From: KBS50 sp042666615
GTDB lineage: Bacteria; Actinomycetota; Actinomycetes; Mycobacteriales; Micromonosporaceae
Reading direction: 5' to 3'
Length of the DNA: 64,000 nt
Assembly: GCF_042666615.1 (NCBI RefSeq)
Contig: NZ_JBHTDD010000014.1
Span: 62,001 to 126,000 of the forward strand
Part shown: one piece after another, positions 34,290 to 41,464 of the stretch
Layout: each line of letters starts with the position of its first letter
How positions within the stretch are numbered: position 1 is the first letter of the stretch
The notes under the pieces: generated by a model
Databases searched by the model: none
What the model was told of the DNA's origin: nothing
What the model saw: only the letters and a program-made list of their open reading frames with translations
Program-made: the position numbers and the translations under genes

Positions 34290-35006
34290 GTGCCTGATGC
34301 CAGCCCGCTCCGCTTCGTGCTCGCCTCCGCCAGCCCGGCCCGCCGAAAGCTGCTGCGTGCCGCCGGGATCGACCCCGAGGTCATTGTCAGCGGCGTCGAC
34401 GAGTCGCAGGTGGTGACGTCCCAGCCGGACCGCCTGTGCCTCCAGCTCGCCAGGCTCAAGGCCGAGGCCGTGGTGGAGCGGATCAGTCGCCCCGGATGGG
34501 GGGCCGAGGGCCGGACGCCACTCGCCGGGCGAGCCGGTGACGAGGGCGCCGACGGTCTGTACCGCACCCTGGTGTTGGGCTGTGACTCGGTGCTCGCCTT
34601 CGACGGTGAGGTGCTCGGTAAGCCGGCCAGCCCGGAGGAGGCGTTCCGCCGCTGGGCCGCGATGCGAGGCCGCAGCGGGGTTCTCTACACCGGCCACTGC
34701 ATGATCGACCCGGCGGGTGCCCGGGCGGAGGCGGTCGCCGCGACGACGGTGCACTTCGGCGATCTGGACGACGCCGAGATCGCAGCGTACGTGGCGACCG
34801 GCGAGCCGCTTGAGGTGGCCGGGGCATTCTGCATCGACGGCCTCGGCGGTCCGTTCGTCGAGCGGATCGAGGGCGATCCCGGCACCGTGATCGGCCTGTC
34901 GTTGCCCATGCTGCGCGCCTTGCTGGCCGACTTCGGGCTTCGGGTCAGCGACCTGTGGACGGGGGTACCCATGCGTGCTCAGGACGGCGCTACGGTTCCC
35001 TCATGA
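34290..35006 (+). CDS. maf: Maf-family nucleotide pyrophosphatase
   Basis: House-cleaning enzyme that hydrolyses non-canonical or surplus nucleoside triphosphates to monophosphates. It has 238 residues; FVLASASPARRKLLRAAG at the N-terminus and VLGCDSVLAFDGEVLGKP are family signatures. It is longer than most Maf proteins because of a charged Gly-rich insert (about residues 68-88) between the Lys helix and the GCDS motif. Its stop overlaps the next gene as ATGA. In mycobacteria maf follows accE directly; here the mycosin cassette lies between them. Confidence 0.92.
   Translation: MPDASPLRFVLASASPARRKLLRAAGIDPEVIVSGVDESQVVTSQPDRLCLQLARLKAEAVVERISRPGWGAEGRTPLAGRAGDEGADGLYRTLVLGCDSVLAFDGEVLGKPASPEEAFRRWAAMRGRSGVLYTGHCMIDPAGARAEAVAATTVHFGDLDDAEIAAYVATGEPLEVAGAFCIDGLGGPFVERIEGDPGTVIGLSLPMLRALLADFGLRVSDLWTGVPMRAQDGATVPS
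34991..34996 (+). promoter_or_regulatory. -10 box for leaderless O-methyltransferase transcript
   Basis: TACGGT within the maf 3' end is six bases before the ATG at 35003, so the gene may also have its own leaderless promoter. Confidence 0.4.
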
Positions 35007-35656
35007 CGACCAGATCCGTCCCCATCACCGACGAGTTGCATTCCTATCTTGTCGCGCACGGTTCGGCGCCTGACGAGGTGGCCCGGGAACTGTACGCGGA
35101 GACGCGCGCGGTTTTGCCGGAGAACGCCGAGATGCAGGTGTCCCCGGAACAGGCGGCGCTGCTCGGTTTCCTGACCCGTCTGGTGGGAGCGCGTACCGCG
35201 GTGGAGGTTGGCACCTTCACCGGCACCTCCGCGCTGGCCATCGCCCGCGCCCTGCCTGCGGACGGCCGGCTGATCTGTTGCGACATCTCCGACGAGTACA
35301 CCGCGATCGCCCGACGGTACTGGCGACGGGCCGGTGTCGAGGACCGTATCGACCTGCGGATCGCGCCGGCCCTGGAGACACTGCGGGCGTTGCCCACCGA
35401 GCCGCATCTGGACCTGGCGTTCATCGACGCCGACAAGGTCGGCTACCCGGCGTACTGGGCTGAACTGGTGCCGCGGATGCGTCCCGGCGGACTGATCGGC
35501 GTCGACAACGTGTTCCGCGGCGGCCGGGTGCTGGCGCCACAGGACGAGTCCGACCGGGTGATCTCCGACTTCAACGACGCGGTGGCCCGGGACGACCGGG
35601 TCGAGGCGGTGATGCTCCCGGTCGCCGACGGGATGACGCTGGCCCGTCGGCGCTGA
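35003..35656 (+). CDS. SAM-dependent O-methyltransferase (CCoAOMT family)
   Basis: Class I methyltransferase of 217 residues related to caffeoyl-CoA/catechol O-methyltransferases. VEVGTFTGTSALAIARALP is the SAM-binding loop, LICCDISDEYTAIARRYW the second nucleotide contact and LDLAFIDADKVGYPAYW holds metal ligands; GGLIGVDNVFRGGRV is typical. It is translationally coupled to maf (ATGA). The substrate is unknown, probably a phenolic or catechol metabolite. Confidence 0.92.
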   Translation: MTTRSVPITDELHSYLVAHGSAPDEVARELYAETRAVLPENAEMQVSPEQAALLGFLTRLVGARTAVEVGTFTGTSALAIARALPADGRLICCDISDEYTAIARRYWRRAGVEDRIDLRIAPALETLRALPTEPHLDLAFIDADKVGYPAYWAELVPRMRPGGLIGVDNVFRGGRVLAPQDESDRVISDFNDAVARDDRVEAVMLPVADGMTLARRR

Positions 35657-35728
35657 CGCCGGGTGAGGCGACATCGCCGAAGCAGGCGACGTCTGCCGGA
35701 TGAGGCGCCGCGAGGCGTTGCGCTGACC

Positions 35729-35836
35729 AGCAGATCAGCCGGCCGTCCGCGCCAGCGGACCACAGGGGCCGTCCGCGCCAGCAGATCAGCCGGCCGTCCG
35801 CGCCAGCGGACCACAGGGGCCGTCCGCGCCGGTGGA
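35729..35836. repeat. 51-bp tandem repeat after the MFS gene
   Basis: AGCAGATCAGCCGGCCGTCC starts identical 51-bp units at 35729 and 35780, followed by a partial third unit that merges into the 3' end of the MFS gene (GGATCAGCCAACCGG). The period equals 17 codons, and each unit carries a TCA (TGA on minus) like the gene's own stop. Confidence 0.8.
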
Positions 35837-37063
35837 TCAGCCAACCGGCGACCCGGCGACCGCCGGTCGCGGTATCCGGCGCAGCCGCCCGGCCAGCAGC
35901 GCCGCGGCCACGATGAAGACCGGCAGCAGCAGGAACGCCAGGTGTACCCCGACGGCGTCGGCTATCCCGCCGAGGAGCACCGGGGCGAGACCGAACCCCA
36001 CCGCCATCGAGTACGACGCGTAACCGGCGGCCCGGTCGGCGTGATCTTTGGCGCTGGCCATGGCGATGGCGATGGCCAGCGGGTAATGCAGCGCGTTGCC
36101 CAGGCCGAGCACCAGCAGCCCGGCCACCGCCACCCCGGCCGACGGGGCCGTCCAGAACAGGGCGAACCCGGACAGCGACACCAGCAGGGCCGCCAACAGC
36201 AGCGGGACCGGTGCCACCCGAAGCGCGACCCGGCCGCCCAATAACCGGCCGAGGAACATCCCGCCGACGATCGCGGACAGCGCCGCGGATGCGCCGCCGG
36301 GCGACATGCTCGCGTTGTCCCGTAGTTCCAGCGCCGCCCACAGGGACAGGCACACCTCGATGGAGCCGGTGGCGGACATGAGCAGCCAAGCGATCCAGTA
36401 CGGCCGGGGCAACCGGCCCGGCGGGTTGCCGGCGACAGCCGCGACAGCGGGGGCGGACGCCGGCGGGTTGCCGGCGGCAGCCGCGACAGCGGGGGCGGGC
36501 CGCGGGGGGCGTACCCGGAAAACGCGGGCGACCAGCGCGACCGCCACGATGAGCCCGACCTCGACGGCGATCGCCGCCCGCCAGCCCGGGCCGGTGCCGA
36601 CGGTGATCCCGACGACCAGCGGGGCGAGGAGCCCCATGCCCGCGCAGGCGGCGTTGGCCTCGCTGATCGCGGCCGGCGCGGCCGGTCCGTGGCGGCTGGC
36701 GAGGGTGGCGACCACTCCGTTGACCACCAGCATTCCGAAGGTGGCTGTCACGGCCACCGAGGTCAGCGTGGCCGGCAGCGGTCGCAGCGCGGTCAGCGCG
36801 ACCACGCCCACCATGACACCGGCCAGGCCGAGCCAGCCGGTGCCGCCCCGGCCGAGGCGGTTGACCAGCGGCGCGAAGAGGAATCCGCCGAGCAACGCAC
36901 CGGCCGCGATGGCGGTGCTGTGCAGGCCCGCGACGGCGGCCGTGGTGCCCTGTTCGTCGCGCAGCAACGGCACCACGGGGCCGAAGCCGTAGAGGAAGTA
37001 ACCCCAGACGCCGAGTTGGGCGTAGGCCAACCAGGTGGTCCGGTCGTGGACGAGGCGGGGCAC
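35837..37063 (-). CDS. MFS-family transporter
   Basis: Twelve-helix major facilitator protein of 408 residues. The N-terminal half has GYFLYGFGPVVPLLRDEQG and GGFLFAPLVNRLGRGGTGW, which stands at the loop 2-3 motif position. A cytoplasmic loop between helices 6 and 7 contains a doubled 14-residue unit (APAVAAxAGNPPxS), encoded by a 42-bp tandem repeat. The GTG at 37063 follows TAGCGT by six bases. The substrate is unknown; efflux is plausible. Confidence 0.85.
   Translation of the reverse strand: MPRLVHDRTTWLAYAQLGVWGYFLYGFGPVVPLLRDEQGTTAAVAGLHSTAIAAGALLGGFLFAPLVNRLGRGGTGWLGLAGVMVGVVALTALRPLPATLTSVAVTATFGMLVVNGVVATLASRHGPAAPAAISEANAACAGMGLLAPLVVGITVGTGPGWRAAIAVEVGLIVAVALVARVFRVRPPRPAPAVAAAAGNPPASAPAVAAVAGNPPGRLPRPYWIAWLLMSATGSIEVCLSLWAALELRDNASMSPGGASAALSAIVGGMFLGRLLGGRVALRVAPVPLLLAALLVSLSGFALFWTAPSAGVAVAGLLVLGLGNALHYPLAIAIAMASAKDHADRAAGYASYSMAVGFGLAPVLLGGIADAVGVHLAFLLLPVFIVAAALLAGRLRRIPRPAVAGSPVG
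36419..36502. repeat. 42-bp tandem duplication inside the MFS gene
   Basis: CGGCGGGTTGCCGGCG starts units at 36419 and 36461. The in-frame 14-codon duplication falls in the central cytoplasmic loop, so it lengthens a linker without breaking the fold. Confidence 0.7.
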
Positions 37064-37069
37064 GGCCCG

Positions 37070-37075
37070 ACGCTA
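37070..37075 (-). promoter_or_regulatory. -10 box for leaderless MFS transcript
   Basis: Read on minus, TAGCGT ends six bases before the GTG at 37063. Confidence 0.45.
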
Positions 37076-37192
37076 CAAGTGGCGAAGCCGTGCCCACCCT
37101 CCGATGTGAGCGGATCGTCAGCGAGGCGCCGCTGGCCGCGATGCCGGAGACCCGGGCGAGCAGCGGCGCGGAGGCGACGGACGCTGCGCGGT

Positions 37193-37957
37193 TCAGCGGA
37201 CGCTGCGGGCGAACTCCCGGGCGGCCCAGACCACGGCCAGCACCGCGATAACGCCCACCACGACCAGCCCTTGCCACACCGAGTTGTCTCCGATGTCGCC
37301 CGCGAACAGCGCGCGGGCGCCGTCGACCGCCCAGGAGAACGGGTTCCAGTCGGCGATCCGCTGGAGCCATGTCGGTGCGAAGGCGAGCGGCAGCAGGATG
37401 CCGGAGAGCAGCAGGACCGGCTGCGCGACGGTGTTCATCAGCGGGGCGAGGGCGTCCTCGCTCTTGGTGATCAGGGCGACCGCGTAGGAGACGGCCGAGG
37501 TCATCAGCGCGATGAGGGCCAGCAGCAGGTACGCCAGCAGCAGGTTTCCGAGGTGGACACGCAGCCCGAAGGCGAGTGCCAGCAGCGTGATGATCACTGC
37601 CTGGGCCAGCAGCGAGACGACGTCGCGCAGGGAACGGCCGAGCAGCAGGGCGAACCGGCTGACCGGGGTGACCCGGGACCGCTCGATGACTCCGGCGCGC
37701 AGCTCGGCGATCAGTCCGAAGCCCTGGAAGAGGCCGCCGAAGATGGCCAGCAGCACCAGCAGACCGGGCACGAAGATGCGGTAGGTCTCCGCGTCCGTGG
37801 TCGCGCCGAGGGGAGCCAGCGCCGGCTTGAGCAGCGGCGCGAAGAGGAGCAGGTACATCACCGGCTGGAAGACGCCGACGAAGATCCAGACGGGGTTGCG
37901 CAGCAACAGCATGATCTGCCGCTGAAAGATCAGCCAGGTGTCCCGGGCGAGTTTCAT
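37193..37957 (-). CDS. ABC-2 type exporter permease (DrrB-like)
   Basis: Membrane subunit of a drug/lipid exporter, 254 residues with six helices. The N-terminal FQRQIMLLLRNPVWIFVGVF and later FGGLFQGFGLIAELRAGVIE with RSRVTPVSRFALLLGRSL form the ABC-2 signature region; NPFSWAVDGAR near the end is typical of DrrB-like proteins. It follows its ATPase gene by 12 bases. A PadR regulator gene lies just upstream of the operon on the same strand and may control it. Confidence 0.92.
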   Translation of the reverse strand: MKLARDTWLIFQRQIMLLLRNPVWIFVGVFQPVMYLLLFAPLLKPALAPLGATTDAETYRIFVPGLLVLLAIFGGLFQGFGLIAELRAGVIERSRVTPVSRFALLLGRSLRDVVSLLAQAVIITLLALAFGLRVHLGNLLLAYLLLALIALMTSAVSYAVALITKSEDALAPLMNTVAQPVLLLSGILLPLAFAPTWLQRIADWNPFSWAVDGARALFAGDIGDNSVWQGLVVVGVIAVLAVVWAAREFARSVR

Positions 37958-37969
37958 GATCGGTGCCTT

Positions 37970-38926
37970 TCAGCTTTCCCGCAGGGAGCGGCCGGTCTTG
38001 GTGAGGAACACGTCGTCGAGACTGGGCCGGTGCAGGCCGATCGTCTCAAGCTCGATCCCGGCGCCGTCCAACGCGCGCAGGATCTGCGGAATGGCGACCG
38101 CCCCGTCGTCGACGAACAGCCGCAGGCCGCCCTCGTCGGGTGTCTCCAACTTGGTCACGTACGGCTGGGTGTCCAGCACCTCAGCGCCGCGTGCCGCCTG
38201 CCCCCGGATGCCGATCTCGACGATGTCCCCGGAGATCTCCCGCTTGAGCGTGGCCGGCGTGCCCTCGGCGACGATCTCGCCGTGATCCATGATCGCGATG
38301 CGGTCGCACAGCGCGTCGGCCTCGTCGAGGTAGTGCGTGGTGATGAAGACCGTCATGCCTTCGGCGCGGAGCCGGCGGATCTCGTCCCACATGTGTGCCC
38401 TGCTCTGTGGGTCGAGCCCGGTGGTCGGCTCGTCCAGGAAGACGATGCGCGGCTCGTGGATGATGCCGAGCGCGATGTCCACCCGCCGCCGCTGCCCACC
38501 CGAGTAGGTCTTGCACTTGCGGTCGGCGTACTCGCTGAGCTGGAAGGCGGCCAGGGCCCGGTCGGCTCGTTCCCGGGCCTCCGCCTTGCCCAGTCCGTAC
38601 ATCCGGGCCTGGAGCACCAGTTCCTCACGGGCGGTCGAGTCGTCCCAGGTGCTGCCGCCCTGGGCGACGTAACCGATCCGGCGGCGTACCTCGGCCGGGT
38701 CGGTACGCAGGTTGGCGCCGGCGATGACGGCCTCGCCACCATCCGGTTCGATCAGGGTGGCGAGCATCCGCAGGGTGGTGGTCTTGCCTGCACCGTTCGG
38801 TCCGAGGAAGCCGAAGATCTCCCCTTCCCGCACCAGCAGGTCGACGCCGCGGACGGCCTCCACCTCTTTCTTTTCCCGTCCCTGCCGGGAGCGGAACGAC
38901 TTCCGCAGCCCTTTGGTCTCGATCAT
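37970..38926 (-). CDS. ABC exporter ATPase (DrrA-like)
   Basis: ATP-binding subunit of 318 residues, daunorubicin-resistance class. Walker A is GPNGAGKTTT, the signature is YSGGQRRRVDIA, Walker B is IVFLDEPTTGLDPQ and the H-loop is ITTHY. The C-terminal 90 residues match the extra domain of DrrA-type ATPases. An AGGAG box six bases before the ATG at 38926 decides the start. It forms an operon with the permease and is preceded by the padR gene, 198 bases upstream. Confidence 0.94.
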   Translation of the reverse strand: MIETKGLRKSFRSRQGREKKEVEAVRGVDLLVREGEIFGFLGPNGAGKTTTLRMLATLIEPDGGEAVIAGANLRTDPAEVRRRIGYVAQGGSTWDDSTAREELVLQARMYGLGKAEARERADRALAAFQLSEYADRKCKTYSGGQRRRVDIALGIIHEPRIVFLDEPTTGLDPQSRAHMWDEIRRLRAEGMTVFITTHYLDEADALCDRIAIMDHGEIVAEGTPATLKREISGDIVEIGIRGQAARGAEVLDTQPYVTKLETPDEGGLRLFVDDGAVAIPQILRALDGAGIELETIGLHRPSLDDVFLTKTGRSLRES

Positions 38927-39123
38927 CTCTGCTCCTGGTCTGGCCGGGCCGGCGCCGGTCGCTGGCCGCATTCGTCGACACCGCCGGGCCGCTCCTGACG
39001 GCCGTCGGGGTCGACGGTGATCCCGGGGCCACGCCAGTGGCGCCCAACCCCAATCGCGTCGCGGAGCACGCTAACGCGATATAGCTTCGTTGGTCAAGCT
39101 TGAATATTAACGGTTGAACTGGA

Positions 39124-39807
39124 TCAGCGGGAGCTGTCGGCGTTCGCGCCCCCGGCGCCGGAAGCCGGGCCGTCGGCGGCACCCGGCCCCTCGGCCGTCG
39201 CGCCCTGGCGCACCTGGTCCCGCCAACCGGCCCAGCCTTCGCCCGGTGACAGTTCAACAGGCAGGTACGACACTCCCGCCTCGATCTGGTCGGCGACCCG
39301 CTCGCACCAGGCCGCCTCGGCCTCACCCCGCGCGATCCACAACTCCATCATCCAGGCGACATTGGTTGGCTTCGATTGAATCCAGAACGACTCCACCGAC
39401 GCCTGTACGGAAGCCACGCTGGCGGCGAGCATCCGGGCCCGGTTACGTAATGCGGCCACCGCCTCCTCCCGAGGCAGCACGGGCAGGAAGGAGAACGCGG
39501 CGAGAAACGGGTCAGCCGGTTGGCGCAACTCCCACCACAGTTCCCGGAGCATCCCCTCGAACGCGTCGATGCCCTTGTTGGTGATCTCGTACGTGGTCCG
39601 CGCCGGCCGGGCGCCGACCTGCTCGGTCGCGACCGCGCGCAGCAGTTCCTCCTCGGTCAGTTTGCGCAGCGCGTGATAGATCGAACCGGGCTGGACATTT
39701 GCCCACTTGTCGGCGTTCCAGCTCAGCAGCTCACGGCGCACGTCGTAGCCGTGCACCGGCTGCATCCACTTGACCAGGCCGAGGATCATCATTCGGGTGG
39801 CAGACAC
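39124..39807 (-). CDS. PadR-family transcription regulator
   Basis: Regulator of 227 residues. An N-terminal winged helix (about 1-85) shows MMILGLVKWMQPVHGYDVRR, PGSIYHALRKLTEEELL and YEITNKGIDAFEGML. A C-terminal helical dimerisation domain follows, then a Gly/Ala-rich tail. The GTG at 39807 follows TACGCT by six bases. PadR proteins often repress adjacent drug exporters; the drrAB-type operon directly downstream is the natural target. An AT-rich region at 39070-39120, including AATATTAACG, may hold the operator. Confidence 0.9.
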   Translation of the reverse strand: MSATRMMILGLVKWMQPVHGYDVRRELLSWNADKWANVQPGSIYHALRKLTEEELLRAVATEQVGARPARTTYEITNKGIDAFEGMLRELWWELRQPADPFLAAFSFLPVLPREEAVAALRNRARMLAASVASVQASVESFWIQSKPTNVAWMMELWIARGEAEAAWCERVADQIEAGVSYLPVELSPGEGWAGWRDQVRQGATAEGPGAADGPASGAGGANADSSR

Positions 39808-39813
39808 CCGTCA

Positions 39814-39819
39814 AGCGTA
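39814..39819 (-). promoter_or_regulatory. -10 box for leaderless padR transcript
   Basis: Read on minus, TACGCT ends six bases before the GTG at 39807. Confidence 0.5.
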
Positions 39820-39838
39820 ATAGCCAAATTTGAGTAGC

Positions 39839-39898
39839 GGGCGGTTGTCCCCGCTGCTGGCGCGCGGTGCCGCGCGCCGGCAGCGGGGACAACCGCCC
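39839..39898. terminator. 60-bp near-perfect hairpin after the SMR operon
   Basis: The arm 39839-39867 (starting GGGCGGTTGTCCCCGCTG) is complementary to 39870-39898 around a two-base centre, with a single T-G. It lies 18 bases after the stop of the second SMR gene and just upstream of the padR promoter. It probably ends the SMR transcript and shields padR from read-through. Confidence 0.7.
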
Positions 39899-39916
39899 TT
39901 CCTGTCGGGACGGGCG

Positions 39917-40300
39917 CTACGCCGTCACCTCGGCCGGACTCCGCCGGCTCCGCGGGCTGTCGGCGAGCTTGAGCCAGACGACCCCGCCGATGATGACGGC
40001 CAGCCAGGAGGCGCGGACCGGGCTCAGCACCTCGTCGAAGAAGACCGGTCCGAGAAGTGCCGCGCCGACGGCGCCGATACCGGCCCAGACGGCGTAGCCG
40101 ATGCCGACGTCGATCGCCTTGAGGGCGACGCTGAGGCAGAACAGGGTCAGCAGGAAGAAGATGGCGGCGGAGATCGACCATCCGAGGATGGTGAAGCCCT
40201 CGCTGCCCGCCACACTGAGCGCGTAGCCGACCTCGAAGGCTCCGGCCAACAGCAGCACCAGCCAGGGGCCGGCCTTCCTGGTGTTCGCGGTGGTGGTCAT
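39917..40300 (-). CDS. SMR-family efflux subunit 2
   Basis: Small multidrug resistance protein of 127 residues with four helices. LLLAGAFEVGYALS in helix 1 carries the essential membrane Glu; IGYAVWAGIGAVGAALLGPV is the family's helix 3. A 20-residue basic tail is extra. An AAAGGACG box lies upstream of the ATG at 40300. It is the second gene of a pair, the arrangement of heterodimeric SMR pumps (EbrAB or YkkCD type). No guanidine riboswitch is visible upstream. Confidence 0.9.
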   Translation of the reverse strand: MTTTANTRKAGPWLVLLLAGAFEVGYALSVAGSEGFTILGWSISAAIFFLLTLFCLSVALKAIDVGIGYAVWAGIGAVGAALLGPVFFDEVLSPVRASWLAVIIGGVVWLKLADSPRSRRSPAEVTA

Positions 40301-40338
40301 CGCATCTCGTCCTTTCAGGTTGGTGGGGGTGCGACGGT

Positions 40339-40659
40339 TCACGCTGCTCCGCTGAGCTGGAGGCCGACGACGCCGGCGATGACCACGGCGATGCCGAGGG
40401 CCTTCTTCCAGTTCAGGCGCTGGTTGAGGAAGAGCGCGCCGACGATGACGATCCCGACCCCGGCCACGCTGGTCCAGATGGCATAGCCGACGCCGACGTC
40501 GAAGGTGAGCAGCGCGAGGCTGAGGAAGAAGGTGGCGATCGCACCGCTGACCAGGGTGCCGATCGTCCAGCCTGGTTTCGTGAAGCCCTGCGCCTTGCTG
40601 GCGAGGATGCCTACGGCGACTTCGAAGATGACGGCGATGCCCAGGTAGAGCCAGCTCAT
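40339..40659 (-). CDS. SMR-family efflux subunit 1
   Basis: Small multidrug resistance protein of 106 residues, four helices. IAVIFEVAVGILASKAQGF contains the essential Glu, and VGYAIWTSVAGVGIVIVGAL is helix 3. A GAAAGGAAG box precedes the ATG at 40659. It is first gene of the SMR pair; the second follows after 38 bases. A TGCATGTACATGCA palindrome 50 bases upstream, repeated at the marR start, indicates repression by that MarR protein. Confidence 0.9.
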   Translation of the reverse strand: MSWLYLGIAVIFEVAVGILASKAQGFTKPGWTIGTLVSGAIATFFLSLALLTFDVGVGYAIWTSVAGVGIVIVGALFLNQRLNWKKALGIAVVIAGVVGLQLSGAA

Positions 40660-40708
40660 GATGGTCTTCCTTTCGAGTCCATGGCGCCCTTTCCGATGGG
40701 AATTCCAA

Positions 40709-40722
40709 TGCATGTACATGCA
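40709..40722. promoter_or_regulatory. MarR operator upstream of the SMR operon
   Basis: TGCATGTACATGCA is a perfect 14-bp palindrome between the marR stop and the SMR operon, next to a TATACC sequence. The identical 14 bases recur at the marR start codon. Confidence 0.75.
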
Positions 40723-40769
40723 GGTATAGGAGCGCGTGGTCGCGAACCCGCCACCACGGACCCTGGCAG

Positions 40770-41252
40770 TCAGTCCGCGACGAGGGCCCTGACCGCACCG
40801 AGAGCGAGGCCGAGCTGCCCCAGGTCGAGGTGCGGAAAATGCCCGGACGCCTGACTCAACAGCTCCCGAACCCGCCGCTCGTAGGGCTCCCGCACCTCAC
40901 GCAGCAACGTCTCACCCTCCCCGGAGAGGACCGCGTAGACACCACGCCCGTCATCCGGGCAGAGGTCCCGACGCGCGAGCCCCTTCGCCTCCAGGCGGCT
41001 CACCAACCGGGTCACCGAACTCTGACTCAACCCGACCCGCTGCGCGAGGTCATTGACCCGCAACTCCTTGTCCGTCGCCTGACCGAGGAGGGCGAGGGCG
41101 CGGAACTCCGTGAGCCCGACCCGGTACGCATCCGCGAGCCACCTGTCCAGGTCGGCGTCGACCGCGGAAGCGAACGCGGCGACCCGTGACCACGCGGCAC
41201 TCAGGCCGGCATCACTGACCGGGGTCTCACCGGAGGACGACTGCATGTACAT
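40770..41252 (-). CDS. MarR-family repressor
   Basis: Winged-helix regulator of 160 residues. The HTH region reads RVNDLAQRVGLSQSSVTRLV, followed by the wing RRDLCPDDGRGVYAVLS. The ATG at 41252 is chosen because TACGGT lies six bases upstream, which indicates a leaderless mRNA; an ATG two codons later is possible. The start codon lies inside the palindrome TGCATGTACATGCA, so the protein can block its own transcription. The same site precedes the SMR pump genes directly downstream. Confidence 0.93.
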   Translation of the reverse strand: MYMQSSSGETPVSDAGLSAAWSRVAAFASAVDADLDRWLADAYRVGLTEFRALALLGQATDKELRVNDLAQRVGLSQSSVTRLVSRLEAKGLARRDLCPDDGRGVYAVLSGEGETLLREVREPYERRVRELLSQASGHFPHLDLGQLGLALGAVRALVAD

Positions 41253-41255
41253 GCA
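41242..41255. promoter_or_regulatory. MarR operator overlapping the marR start codon
   Basis: TGCATGTACATGCA here is identical to 40709-40722. It covers the predicted transcription start and the first codons (M-Y-M-Q), an unusual position made possible by the leaderless start. Confidence 0.75.
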
Positions 41256-41258
41256 AAT

Positions 41259-41264
41259 ACCGTA
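41259..41264 (-). promoter_or_regulatory. -10 box for leaderless marR transcript
   Basis: Read on minus, TACGGT ends six bases before the ATG at 41252 and adjoins the operator. Confidence 0.5.
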
Positions 41265-41464
41265 GCGCCCGCCAATCCGCTCCGCAAGTCACCCCGACCG
41301 GCGGAACGACCCGTCCACCCCGGGGCGAACTCCACGAATAATGACGGTCACCGATGACGCATCCCGTTCAGATCACACCGAGCCATCGTTAAGTTGATCA
41401 AGTAGACCGATACACTCCCGGGCAGTAACGTCCACTCCTCGCCGGAAGAAGGGGAACCCCCGCC

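Noticed and set aside
40660..40769. Guanidine (ykkC) riboswitch upstream of the SMR pair
   Set aside because: The interval is too short and lacks the conserved ykkC blocks; a MarR palindrome explains the regulation better.
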